Below are positions 22,767 to 33,490 of a DNA stretch of 64,000 nucleotides, piece by piece. Both the position numbers and the translations under genes were made by a program. Under the pieces are notes generated by a model that was given only the letters and a program-made list of their open reading frames with translations, made no database searches and was not told the DNA's origin. The DNA comes from Phallus indusiatus (lineage: Eukaryota; Basidiomycota; Agaricomycetes; Phallales; Phallaceae), in assembly GCA_027605045.1 (NCBI GenBank), contig JAQFWX010000050.1:1-64000 (forward strand), given 5' to 3'. Position 1 is the stretch's first letter. Every line of letters begins with the position of its first letter.

Positions 22767-24176
22767 ATGTCTACTCCATCATCACTGCCAGTGCCGACGA
22801 CAACACCACCGACGTCCGAGTCAGTCGCACGTTGGATACACCTTCCCAATACAATGGCTTCTTGGCTTTGGCCTCGAAAGATTAATCCTCATTATGATTC
22901 AGATATATGCAAGGCGGAAACTTCAGCATGGCTCGAATCTTTCAGCACTTTGGATAAATCTGTTCAAGAAGCATTAAACAAATGCATGTATAGTAAGCAA
23001 CTCCAAGTTACTGTTTCTCTGCAACAGAATGGAAGCTGACCTTTGACGTATTTATATATGTAAAGGTCTTTTTGTTGCACTGTGTTATCCATCTCTTGAC
23101 AAAGGTGCCGGTTCCTGATATTCTTGCTTGATCAATATCATTAGTATTTAAAAACTGATTAAGAGGGCTTTCGCATTGGCTGTGATTTATTATGCATTAT
23201 ATTTTTGCTCGACGAGTACACGGATGACGAAACTCCTGAAGGGGTGCAAATCAAAGCAGACATCGTTATGGACGCAATCCATCATCCGCACCATCCAAGG
23301 CTGGCGACTGAATGGGTTGGGGGTGAGATAGTTCGTCAGTACGTTATTTAATTCAAAAACCGCACCGTCTCAAGTAAAACTCACTCACAGATTTGTTTAG
23401 ATTTTGGGAAAATGCAATAGGCAGAATGACACCCATAGCTCAACGCCGTTTTATCGATGAGTTCCAAACGTATCTCAAAGGTGTGGTTGAAGAAGCTCAA
23501 GACAGAACAACCGATCATCATCGCACTGTCGAAAGCTATTTTGAGATCCGTCGAAAAACGATCTCGTCGAGAGTTTTGTTCATTTTATGTGAAATGGATC
23601 TGGATATCCCCGACGATATTATAAGACATCCTGTCATAGAAACCTTGTCAAGCATGTCTGATCTGAGTTTCATTGAAAATGATTTATCATCATATAATAA
23701 AGAGTAAGAAATCAATCAATCAACCATTAACTAATGCGCTATTGGAGACTCACAAACTGTTTTTTTCTTTCAAAAAAAAAGACAGGCTAGAGGTGACCCT
23801 CACAACTTGGTTACGGTCGCCATGCGCGAATTTAACATGGACATTCAAACGGCCATCGACTGGGTTGGAAATTACCACAAGAACCTTGAACATCAATTCC
23901 TAGACAAGTGGCTCCAAATTCCGACCGTCACTTCCGGTCTGCCCGAACAAACGGGTAAGGACGTTCAGGTTTACTGTGAAAGATTGGCTTATTGGGTTCG
24001 GGGCAACCAATGCTGGTCCTTCGAGGTATGTTATGTTGTAATTGCCATACTACTGTTTTTTTATTATTATATTGCATATTGTTATTTAGTCCGAGCGATA
24101 TTTTGGTAAATGTGGCCTGGAAATACAGAAGACACGTCGGGTCGAACTTCTCCCGGGCCCGGGGAATGCCAATTAG
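22767..24176 (+). CDS. Sesquiterpene synthase TS2 (357 aa)
   Basis: Six exons: 22767-22992, 23066-23104, 23164-23338, 23401-23703, 23782-24025 and 24090-24176, total 1074 nt, in the same intron positions as TS1, TS3 and TS4. Motifs: DEYTD at 105-109, NDLSSYNKE at 240-248 and SERYFG near the C-terminus. Exon 4 is one codon shorter than in TS1, TS3 and TS4. The C-terminus ends LLPGPGNAN. A run with one more G than in TS3 (CCCGGGGAAT versus CCCGGGAAT) puts TS2 into a different frame and an early stop, removing the Cys-containing tail seen in TS3. This lies after the catalytic core and need not harm activity. The product is unknown; a sesquiterpene from farnesyl diphosphate is the family expectation. 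Confidence 0.9.
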
Positions 24177-25300
24177 TATATTCGTCAGCTGCGACGGGCA
24201 GTGTGTTTAAAGTTCTTGAGACAACTAAGCAAACCGAGCTTTTTGGATGAAAGCATTTGTGGAAATGCATGTAGAGACCTAAATTTTTTTGTTGTCATTT
24301 GAGGAACAGAGAAGCTGGATTTTCGCTAATAGGCCGTTTCACTGTCCGTTTTGCTGCCCGTTTCACTGTCCGTTTTGCTGCCCGTTTCACTTTAAGTTAC
24401 ATAAAACGGCGGATGAAACGGCGAGCAAATGAAACGTCTCTTGGATATGATGAATTGAACCAAGTTCAACCAATGAATTATTTGACTCACTCGCCTGTTC
24501 GCATCCTTTTGCCGGCCCCGGGCCCAAATTTTTCACCTTTACCTCTCATTGCAAAAGAAAAGATTAGACAGATGTCATATGATTGAGAGAGAAAGAGAAA
24601 GAGAAAATTTGCCACACTGAAGCGCTGAAATCTACTTGCGGGCGCCGAGCACTGTATCCTCCGACTGTCGTCTTCCTACTAGGCTTCCACTACGTCATCT
24701 TCAAGCTTTAAAGCTCAGTCAACGTTCCACATTTAACGTTGTCAACTCTCGTGCTCATATATGTAGATAATTTAGGTATGAACATTACTGTATCATTGAT
24801 CCTTAAAATGTGGACGTCTATTCAGCCTGAGCCTGAGGTGCAGGGATATCTGACCCGTGACATGAATCATACATCTCAAATTTTCTTATGAAGGTTTCTT
24901 CAATGGTTTTGCCTAAAGAACAAAATCATAACGTTTTCCGCAGGAGTTCTTTCGAAGAGCTCCGAGAGTTACTATCATACTAAAGTTGATCTGGTATAAG
25001 ACTAAGCCCGACACTCGCATAGAGAGAATGAAGTCAGAAGAAGGTGAAACGGTGGCCGACTGCCCAGTGAAACTTACATGCTTCGGACACGGATTTCAAG
25101 CCTCTCAGGTCTCAGTTTCAAAACAGTTTCAAAATAAATTACATACATACTCTGGCATCCCATATAAATACATTTTAAATACATTCTGCCGATGGGTCTG
25201 ACTAATAAGCCACGCTCCTCGACGTATACTATTAGATACTATGTAAAGTAATAACTGCACTATAACAGATTTCAAGGGTTGAAGAGAATCGAATTTTTCT
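24177..25300. other. TS2 3' flank
   Basis: No gene. Contains the hairpin-forming repeat at 24331-24439 and the 3' block shared among the array members (24472-24540). A stretch resembling the TS1 flank (TTTGCCACACTGAAGC near 24608) follows. Confidence 0.6.
24331..24439. repeat. Short tandem and inverted repeat element downstream of TS2
   Basis: About 2.4 copies of a 24-bp unit (CCGTTTCACTGTCCGTTTTG plus CTGC) are followed by the partial reverse complement (AAAACGGCGG, GAAACGGCGAGC, AAATGAAAC), so the strand can fold back on itself. A shorter relative lies downstream of TS3 (27003-27077). It resembles a small non-autonomous inverted-repeat element caught in the duplication. Confidence 0.6.
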
Positions 25301-25308
25301 TGACTTTC

Positions 25309-25332
25309 GCCACTCCACATCTTCCTTATAAA
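25309..25332 (+). promoter_or_regulatory. TS3 promoter block with TATA box
   Basis: GCCACTCCACATC is followed by CTTCCTTATAAA, with the TATA element TTATAAA at 25326-25332, about 45 bp upstream of the ATG. It matches the TS2 layout. Confidence 0.5.
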
Positions 25333-25377
25333 CAGGACGCTGTATGGGTAAACATCCAGCAGCAACAAACGTCAATA

Positions 25378-26793
25378 ATGTCTACCCTATCATCACTACC
25401 GACGACAGCACCGACGTCGCTCGCACGTTGGATACAAATTCCAAACACATTGGCTTCCTGGCCTTGGTCTCGAAAGATCAATCCTCACTATGATTCAGGT
25501 ATATGCAAGGCGGAAACTTCAGCATGGATTGAGCCTTTTAGCGCTTTGGATAAATCTGTTCAAGAAGCATTAAACAAATGCATGTCTAGTAGGCAACTTC
25601 AAGTTATGGTTTTTCTGCAAACAGAACGGAAGCTGACCTTTGACACATTTATATATGTAAAGGTCTTTTTGTTGCACTGTGTTATCCATCTCTCGACAAA
25701 GGTACCAATTCTTATAAAGAAATTCTTCCCTAATTAGTATTGAAAACCGGTTAAGAGGGTTTTCACGTTGGCTGTGATTTATTAAGCGTTCTATTCATGA
25801 TTGACGAGTACACGGATAAAGAAGCTCCTGATGCGGTGCAAATCAAAGCAGACATCGTTATGGACGCAGTTCATCATCCGCACCATCCAAGGCTCACGAC
25901 TGAATGGATTGGGGGTGAGATAGTTCGTCAGTACGTTATTTAATCCATAATTCTTCATCCATTTCAAATAATGCTCATTGTTCAGATTTTGGGAGAACGC
26001 AATAAGCAATATGACACTCATAGCCCAACGCCGTTTTATCGATGCCTTCCAAACGTATCTCAAGGGTGTGGTTGAAGAAGCTCAAGACAGAACAACCCAT
26101 CGCCTTCGCACTATCGAAAGCTATTTTGAGATCCGTCGAAAAACTGTCGCAACGAGAGTTTTGTTCGTTTTATGTGAAATGGACCTAAATATTCCCGACG
26201 ATATTATGAGACATCCTGTCATCGAAACATTAACAAGCTTGTCTGTTGATATGAGTTTCATTGAAAATGATTTACTCTCATATAATAAAGAGTAAGAGGT
26301 CAATCAATCATTAATCTGCCAGTGACTCACAAACTGTTCTTTCAAAAAAAGACAGGCTAGAGGTGACCCTCACAACTTGATTACAGTTGCCATGCGCGAA
26401 TTCAACACGGACGTTCAAGCCGCCATCGACTGGGCTGGGAATTATCATAAGTCCCTTGAACGCCAATTCCTACACAAATGGCTTCATATTCCGACGGTCA
26501 CTCTTGGTCTGCCTGAACAAGCGGGTAGGGACGTTCAGGGTTACTGTGAAAGATTGGCTTATTGCGTTCGAGGCAACAAATGCTGGTCCTTCGAAGTACG
26601 TGTGATTTGCATCATCTATGGAATTTCTGACTTCTGTTTTTATCGCCTTGTATAGTCCGAGCGATATTTTGGTACATGTGGCCTGGAAATACAGAAGACA
26701 CGTCGGGTCGAACTCCTCCCGGGCCCGGGAATGCCAATTAGCATATTCGTCAGCTGCGACGGGCAGTGTGTTCAAAATTCTTGGGACAACTAA
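25378..26793 (+). CDS. Sesquiterpene synthase TS3 (370 aa)
   Basis: Six exons: 25378-25588, 25663-25701, 25756-25930, 25986-26291, 26352-26595 and 26656-26793, total 1113 nt. Motifs: DEYTD at 100-104, NDLLSYNKE at 236-244 and SERYFG near the C-terminus. The start MSTLSS at 25378 is chosen by alignment with TS2 and TS4; an open frame continues upstream to 25279, but the TATA box lies inside that extension. The C-terminus runs on through PISIFVSCDG to a stop at 26793. Introns 2 and 3 and the flanking exons are almost identical to TS4, so these two are the youngest pair in the array. Confidence 0.9.
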
Positions 26794-27177
26794 GGAAACC
26801 GAGCGCTACTTAGATGAAAGCATTTGTGGAATGTATGAACGTATAGATCTAAATTTTTCTTGTCAATTGTTTTTTTGTCATTTGAAGAACAGAGTGAAGA
26901 ACAGAGAAAAAGATGCTGGATGTTCGCTAATAGCGCTATGATGTATCCGCCCGCGTTTGTATTACTTTCTGGCCCTAGTAAATAGGGGATATCAAAGTAC
27001 TAGGCCGTTTCACTGACTCCATTTCACTTTTAGTTAAAACGGCGGGTAAAACGGCGAACAAGTGAAACAGTGGCACCTCTTGGCACCTCTTGAATGAATC
27101 ATGCACATGATGAATTGAACTAAGTTCGACCAATGAATTATATGACTCGACTCACCTGTTCCCATCCCTTTGCTGGA
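26794..27177. other. TS3 3' flank
   Basis: No gene. Includes the inverted-repeat element 27003-27077 and the shared 3' block at 27131-27176, which is interrupted by the element starting at 27178. Confidence 0.6.
27003..27077. repeat. Inverted-repeat element downstream of TS3
   Basis: Begins GGCCGTTTCACTG and ends AAGTGAAACAGTGGC with internal AAAACGGCGGG, giving imperfect inverted ends about 75 bp apart. Related to 24331-24439. A direct repeat (GGCACCTCTT twice) follows at once. Confidence 0.55.
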
Positions 27178-27316
27178 CCGTAAGGTCATTTTCACGTTTC
27201 TCAGCTCCCATTCAATCCTCTATACAGTTGTCGATGCTAATTCCTAAGCGATAAACGGGATGTCGTGATCGGTTAATTCCGTGTTTTGCTAAAAAAACGT
27301 GAAAATGACCTTCCGG
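27178..27316. mobile_element. MITE-like inverted-repeat element between TS3 and TS4
   Basis: A 139 bp segment whose ends are inverted copies with one mismatch in about 22 bp: left AAGGTCATTTTCACGTTT, right AAACGTGAAAATGACCTT. It has no coding capacity. It starts inside the 3' block shared by all four synthase genes and lies about 120 bp upstream of the TS4 ATG. I could not see a clear target-site duplication, so the class is uncertain. Confidence 0.7.
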
Positions 27317-27435
27317 CCTGTTGAGCGTGTATAATAAATCTCCCACGAACACTGGTTCCCTGAATTACTCTACCTAAGTACTTCCTGACGGTGCATATCA
27401 ACGGTTAAAAATCCAGCAGCAACAAAACACAATAA

Positions 27436-28800
27436 ATGTCTATTACCCCATCATCACTGCCGACGACAGCACCGACGTCACCGTCGCCTGCACGTTGGAT
27501 ACGCATTCCAAATACATTGGCTTCCTGGCCTTGGCCTCGGAAGATTAATCTTCATTATGATGCAGATATATGCAAGGCTGAAACCTCAGCATGGGTCGAG
27601 TCTTTCAGCACTTTGGATAAATCTGTTCAAGAAGCATTAAACAAATGCATGTCTAGTAAGTAACTTCAAGTTGTTGTTTCTCTGAAAACAGAAGCTGACC
27701 CTTGGCACATTTATATATGTGAAGGTCTTTTTGTTGCACTGTGTTATCCATCTCTCGACAAAGGTACCAATTCTTATAAAGAAATTCTTCCCTAATTAGT
27801 ATTGAAAACCGGTTAAGAGGGTTTTCACGTTGGCTGTGATTTATTAAGCGTTCTCGTTATGATCGACGAGTACACGGATGAAGAAACTCCTGATGCGGTG
27901 CAAAACAAAGCAGACATCGTTATGGACGCAGTTCATCATCCGCACCATCCAAGGCTCACGACTGAATGGATTGGGGGTGAGATAGTTCGTCAGTACGTTA
28001 TTTAATCCATAATTCTTCATCCATTTCAAATAATACTCACTCATTTTTCAGATTTTGGGAGAACGCAATAGGCAAAATGACACCCATAGCTCAACGCCGT
28101 TTTATCGATGAGTTTCAAACGTTTCTCAAGGGTGTGGTTGAAGAAGCTCAGGACAGAACAACCCGTCACCTTCGCACTATCGAAAGCTATTTTGAGATCC
28201 GTCGAAAAACGGTCGCAGCGAGAGTTTTGTTCGTTATATGTGAAATGGACCTAAATATTCCCGATGATATTATGAGACATCCTGTCATCGAAACCTTGAC
28301 AAACTTATCTGTTGATATGACTTTCGTTGATAATGATTTGTTTTCATACAATAAAGAGTGAGAGATCAATCAATCATTAATCTGCCAGTGACTCACAAGT
28401 TGTTCGTTCAAAAAAGACAGGCTAAGTGTGACCCTCACAACTTAATTACGGTCGCCATGCGCGAATTTAACACGGATGTTCAAACCGCCATTGACTGGGC
28501 TGGGAATTATCACGACTTCCTTGTACGTCAATTTCAAGACAAATGGCTTCATATTTCGACGGTCATTCTTGGTCTGCCTGAACAAGCGGGTAGGGACATT
28601 CAGGTTTACTGTGAAAGATTGGCTTATTGGGTTCGAGGCACTCAATGCTGGTCCTTCGAAGTACGTGTAATTCGCATCAGCTATGGAATTTCTGACTTCT
28701 GTTTTATCCCATTGTTTAGTCCGAGCGATATTTTGGTACATGTGGCCTGGAAATACAGAAGACACGTCAGCTTCAGCTCCTCCCGAGGGAGTTTAATTGA
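27436..28800 (+). CDS. Sesquiterpene synthase TS4 (354 aa)
   Basis: Six exons: 27436-27655, 27725-27763, 27818-27992, 28052-28357, 28417-28660 and 28720-28800, total 1065 nt. Motifs: DEYTD at 103-107, NDLFSYNKE at 239-247 and SERYFG near the C-terminus. In exon 5 the otherwise conserved QARGDPHN reads QAKCDPHN (Arg-Gly to Lys-Cys) just after the NSE motif, the most striking active-site-proximal change in the array. The C-terminus ends LLPREFN. Upstream, similarity to TS2 and TS3 stops about 30 bp before the ATG (CCAGCAGCAACAAAA is shared). The conserved promoter block and TATA box are missing, and an inverted-repeat element lies there. Product and expression are uncertain. Confidence 0.9.
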
Positions 28801-29941
28801 ACCGGGCATATAACGGGTGCAGCAGTGTCCAAGTTCTCTGTTTTCCGTTAGACGAAGACGAAGACGACTCAGCTATTCAAGTTAGACGAGCATTTGTGGA
28901 ATGCACATAGGGGAGGGTCCTAAATATTTTTGTCGCTTGAGATATTGGATGTTCGCTATGTATCTGCTGCGCTTGTACTCTCTGGAAATGAGATAAACAT
29001 GATAAATTTGAACGAATGAATTATCTCACTCGCCTTGCATTTACTTGTTCGCATCCCTTCGCGGTTCAGGCCCGAATTTTTCGCCCACGCTAGCTCCATA
29101 AGGTACGATGTCTACGTTATTCATACACTATCTCGGTCCCCAACGTTTACCCGACGTATCATGCATCCAGAATCAAAATCGAATCAAAATGTTCATCACC
29201 ATCTGAAATTTAGAAAGGAGAAACTCTCAAAAAACTCTTCCGGTTTTCTCACAGTTACGCGGTTACCGGTTACGCCGCTAGTAGGCTACACGTCACAACA
29301 GCCACTCGGCAGATGGCAGTGAGTCGACCGTTTATCGCGCTCTGAACGCGAAGTATTAGGATCCGTTCCAAATATGGATTGCTCTCTGCTAATCGATGCA
29401 CTCTTAACTGAGTCGAGTTGCATTTTCGGCTCATATACACGGGGAATTCGTGTTCCAATTTTTTTTTCTTCTTCTCTAATCTGTGCACGTTTGATTGAAA
29501 ATCAAGTAGGGCTGGGAGTTGAGATTAACATTGACATTGGAGTCATCCACGATGGTCGTATCGGAATGTTTGTTTTCCTCGCCACATCACCGTGATAGTA
29601 AGTAGTAATACCCGTTAAGAAGAGGAGGGAATAAACAGGTCATCTCAAAAAAACTATTCAAGCTTTTATATTTCTTATAGGGTCACTGAACTTGAACATA
29701 ATACCACGGTTATAACTTGAAGACGAGAAGAGGAATAGGTTAATGTCCACCCACGATGCCGGAAGAGATCAAGTCTCATACCTCAACTTGAACACAACCT
29801 CAACTGTCATATCAAAGGTGGCGCATCACTCTATGGCCTTTCGATGTAAGAGGTATAAAGTGGGTCATGATTCACCATCAGCGGCGAAGATCCGTTAGTA
29901 CAACGTTTTGAACTGTCCCGCTCAATTGAAGTTCGAGGAGA
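28801..29941. other. TS4 3' flank and DUF6533 gene upstream region
   Basis: No gene I can support. Holds the last copy of the shared terpene synthase 3' block (29015-29095), then unique sequence leading to the first DUF6533 gene. Confidence 0.55.
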
Positions 29942-31725
29942 ATGTCCACGGTTGCTTCTGCAATTCAAGCAGCCCAAGACGCGTATGTTGTTACCTTACT
30001 TCTTTTTTCGATTTATGTATCGGATTCGCTAATTTTATAGTGAATGGTCCAAAATCGCAGCTATTGGCTCGTTAGGTTCGGAGGATACATCATTTTATGT
30101 TTGAACTTAAACAAGTTAACTTGCCATAAACGATAGTTCTATTCATCTACGACACTTCTCTCACTTTCTCGGATGAAGTTGAATTAGTATGGCTTCGAAA
30201 AATCTCGCCCGGATCGATTCTGTATTGCCTAGCCCGGTATATGTCTCTACTAGCCGTCGGGCTCAACCTCGCCGTATTTTTCTTATTAGCGGATTCTGTG
30301 TGTTTTGTTTTATCAAACCAACTTATTATTGCATATTTACTGACCTTTCTTTTCAGCCCGATTCACAGTATGTGCTATACTTCTCTTGTCAGACCGACTT
30401 TGTGCTTTTGTTGACACTCTCCCAAAGGAAGTGTACCACCATAAATACATTGTGGAATATCATATCGCTTTTCGCCTTTATTGGAGTCCAAGGTATAAAT
30501 ATAACCCTCTTTTCTGGGTGTATAGACTTCTGAATTGTGCAGGTCTCGTGATTGCATTGCCATATGCCTTATTTGTTTCGAAAAGAGTGGTCATCTCCAC
30601 TTCCATCTTCTTCAGCGGAGTCAGCCTAATCCTCATTCTAATAGGTTAGTGTCGATCTATATATGCTATATTTTCAGTATCTCATGTCAAACATTACATC
30701 ACTTCTTACTACTGTAACAGAAACTGCTCTATATTCAAGCTGCAATCTATCCAGTGGGCAACGAGATCACTTCACCGAGTGTGTTCCATATATTCAATTG
30801 TTATGACTGGAATTCTCAATTTTTGTCTTCCTTTTGGCGCTACCACTTTTAACTTGAAGTGGTACGTTAAAGAGGGAAAAAGAAAAACATATTTCTTAAC
30901 CCGTTCTCTTACATCTAGTTTCATTCTGGCAAGGCATCTGCGTCATAGCAGCTGATTTTGTTGCTTTTTGCGCTACAACGTATCAAATCATACGAAGAAG
31001 CGCTGCTCAAGCTGATATCAATCAACAAGCGGGAATAGATTTTGGATGGATCTTGATTCGTCAAAGTGAGAAATGCTGTGGTAATGTGAATATATAATTG
31101 ACTTAACTGAATCAGCTGCGATAAGAGGGTAAGTCTATTTCCTCTTTCAAGCTTACTAGCTTGAGAGTAATCTCCGAAATTTAATCCCGTAGCTTGATAC
31201 TATTCATCACCATTGTCGGCGTTATTTTACAAAAGGTTATTTTCACACATTCAAATATCCTTTCAAGTTCGCTCAAGCTCATCTCTGTGTAGAAAGCAAC
31301 AAATGTGAATACCACCTAATGCACAGGAGTCACCTCGTAGTTTACTGACTTCCTAAAACATAGCCATTGATTCAATTACTCGTAATGCCATTTCAAAACA
31401 CGTCTGTGCCCATGCTTTTCATCTTGACACTCTGACTTAACTCTTATTAAAAAAATCAATAGCATGGTTGTTTTGTTACTATGTCGATTCAGTTTGGACC
31501 TTCGACAGGATATGATGACGAGCCCTCGTAATTTACCCGAACCACCTCAAGCACTGGCTCTTAACCAATTTAACCAGCAGTACGTTTTATTCATTATCTT
31601 CGTGGCAATTATTTCTTTTTATGTCCGATATTAGGGACAGCTCCCGGGATGTAGTACTGGGCTCCGAAGTAACGTTGACAGCGCGGTCCTCCACCACAAC
31701 AACACCAGCATATAATAGCGTGTAA
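29942..31725 (+). CDS. DUF6533-type multi-pass membrane protein A (331 aa)
   Basis: Thirteen exons join in phase: 29942-29982, 30041-30075, 30137-30297, 30357-30492, 30543-30644, 30721-30780, 30919-31065, 31116-31128, 31193-31235, 31293-31304, 31364-31401, 31463-31579 and 31635-31725, total 996 nt. The N-terminal segment YDTSLTFSDEVELVW is the hallmark of the basidiomycete DUF6533 family. It is followed by about seven hydrophobic segments (for example WNIISLFAFIGVQGLVIALPYALF, STSIFFSGVSLILILI, GLILFITIVGVIL) and the family-like LLLCRFSLDLRQ before a polar tail. Function is unknown; the topology is reminiscent of receptors. The 12-nt exon 31293-31304 is supported by an equivalent 9-nt exon in gene B. 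Exon sizes 35, 102, 43 and 38 nt are the same in A and B, which supports the model. Confidence 0.8.
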
Positions 31726-33490
31726 TAGTCGTAATGTTGAAGTCAAAAACATAACCATATATACATGCCGTGAATATTAACGAAGATTAATTGAAGAAAT
31801 TTTGGCTTAATAGTACCCTCGTTTGGATTTTTTTTTCCAAGATGCGAACGCCATAATAGTAGTGCTAGTGATCCGCTAACAACAAATAGGATAATATATG
31901 TAATATATTATTGCAGCGAATACTATAGAGTTCAAGGCGAAGCCTTGAATTAGCTAACTATTGAAAATGAAAAAATGAGCCAGCGCGCATTGCGTGCGCG
32001 CTACACGGCAAAGTACGAAGAATAAGCGCCGACTCCTAAAGTCGCGCTGCCACTATCCTTCGTCATCCGCAGTGGTTTATGATATGCCTATTTTTATTGG
32101 CGACTTCTTGATTGTCCTGACTGGTCTGAGGTAAACACCCTGTTCGCCATCAGTTTGCATGTGCCATGGCCAGACACCGTTTTAGCAAGCCTATTACTTT
32201 TACTGGCTTTGTAACGTGTTCCATCAACAAAGCAGTTATAGATATCGTGTACCATATGGGTACACCCGAATTCGACATAGACGGGGTGCGCAGTACATTT
32301 TTATCAAAATTGATCATGATCTGATCAAAGGTGCAGCTGTGCAGTGCGATTCAAACTCTTTCGGAATGTAGTGACTAGCTACTAGTGATTTCATTCAAGC
32401 ACTATGAATACTGGTACTGTTGATCATGGCGTGAATATTAATCATGATCCGTATTTAAAACGAGTCATCTGAGAAGTATTTTCCAGGGAGATTAATACAG
32501 GTATTGGAATTATTGTGTTCACAATAACTTGCCTCAGGACCAGGACGATTACAGTAGCTTTATGGAGCCGGCGCCAGCGACTCGGGTAATCCGGGCACGC
32601 GATAAAATTCAGGTTGGGCGTGATGTCGACGTTGGCCCTCCTTTCATCGCAACACATTCATCTACAAATGCCTCCCCAGCTACTGGATCAGTTCCCCGGA
32701 GAATTGATACCAGCTCTTGCGGAATAACGACTAGCGAGAAAAATGTTGGGTCACATTCAATTAAGATTTTTGGGTAATTCAAAAACTGAAAAGTTACTCT
32801 TGGCAATATTACTCCATGTATTATTCCAACACATTTGACAGCGTAACCTTAATAGATTTCTGATACTGCTTCCCTTAACACTTCCAACCGGATAAAACGT
32901 GAGGTGGGACTCGAACAACTTCAAGCTTCGTCTGCATCTGGTCCCGTCTTCCTGTCGAATATGAACACCTCGACATCGGAATTCTACGTGTCGCATCTTA
33001 CGGTTTTTGTAGTTTTATTCCGTTGGTATTCGTTGGACAATCGTGAAATGGGTGAGTTAAGGGTTCGATGATTTATTTGATTTTCTCGGACTTCTGCCGT
33101 ATCTGGTTTGAATTACACTGAGCTTGGGTTTTGCACGGAATCACCGTTATCTTGCTGTGGGGTGACGGTACGAAGCTAGCCATACCGACTTCAAGTTTAC
33201 CGGTATATCGGATCGTTCAAACCGATTATGTATTCTGAGCTTTTCAAGAAGTTGTCGCGAATCTTAAATCTCCGAGACACTCATTGGTTCGAGAAATTGA
33301 TTCATTACAATGGAAAGCAGCCTGGCCTAATCAATCAGCGTCGGGCCATCATTTTAAATTTAAGGGGTCGAAAACCGTCGGGAACCTAGTGACGTTGAAG
33401 TTAGTGCCGATCTTTAGACTTTCTTGTTTCATAAAGTGGGCACTATAGCTTTCTTAGACATTCTGGAAATCTAACTTGACAAGGAATAGC
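31726..33490. other. Gene-free region with hairpin repeat
   Basis: No gene I can support. About 31860-32080 is related in reverse complement to 40420-40610. The rest is unique, low in coding signal, with scattered short frames only. Confidence 0.5.
31931..31949. repeat. Hairpin TTCAAGGC-N3-GCCTTGAA
   Basis: Perfect 8-bp inverted arms around a 3-base loop (GAA). The same hairpin occurs twice, with loop TTC, at 40453-40471 and 40521-40539, so the element is in opposite orientation on the two sides of the DUF6533 pair. Confidence 0.7.

Noticed and set aside
24331..24390. CRISPR-like short repeats
   Set aside because: Only 2.4 contiguous units without spacers, in a eukaryotic genome; treated as a tandem repeat.
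25279..25377. Upstream in-frame extension of TS3
   Set aside because: It would include the TATA box and promoter block, and the extension is not shared with TS2 or TS4.
29942..31725. DUF6533 gene A considered as an STE3-type pheromone receptor for the CVIC peptide
   Set aside because: The YDTSLTFSDEVELVW signature and topology fit DUF6533; no STE3 sequence features were seen.
32885..32960. Minus-strand sequence with a tRNA-like B box (GTTCGAGTCCCAC)
   Set aside because: No A box at the right distance and no paired acceptor stem could be found, so it is probably chance.
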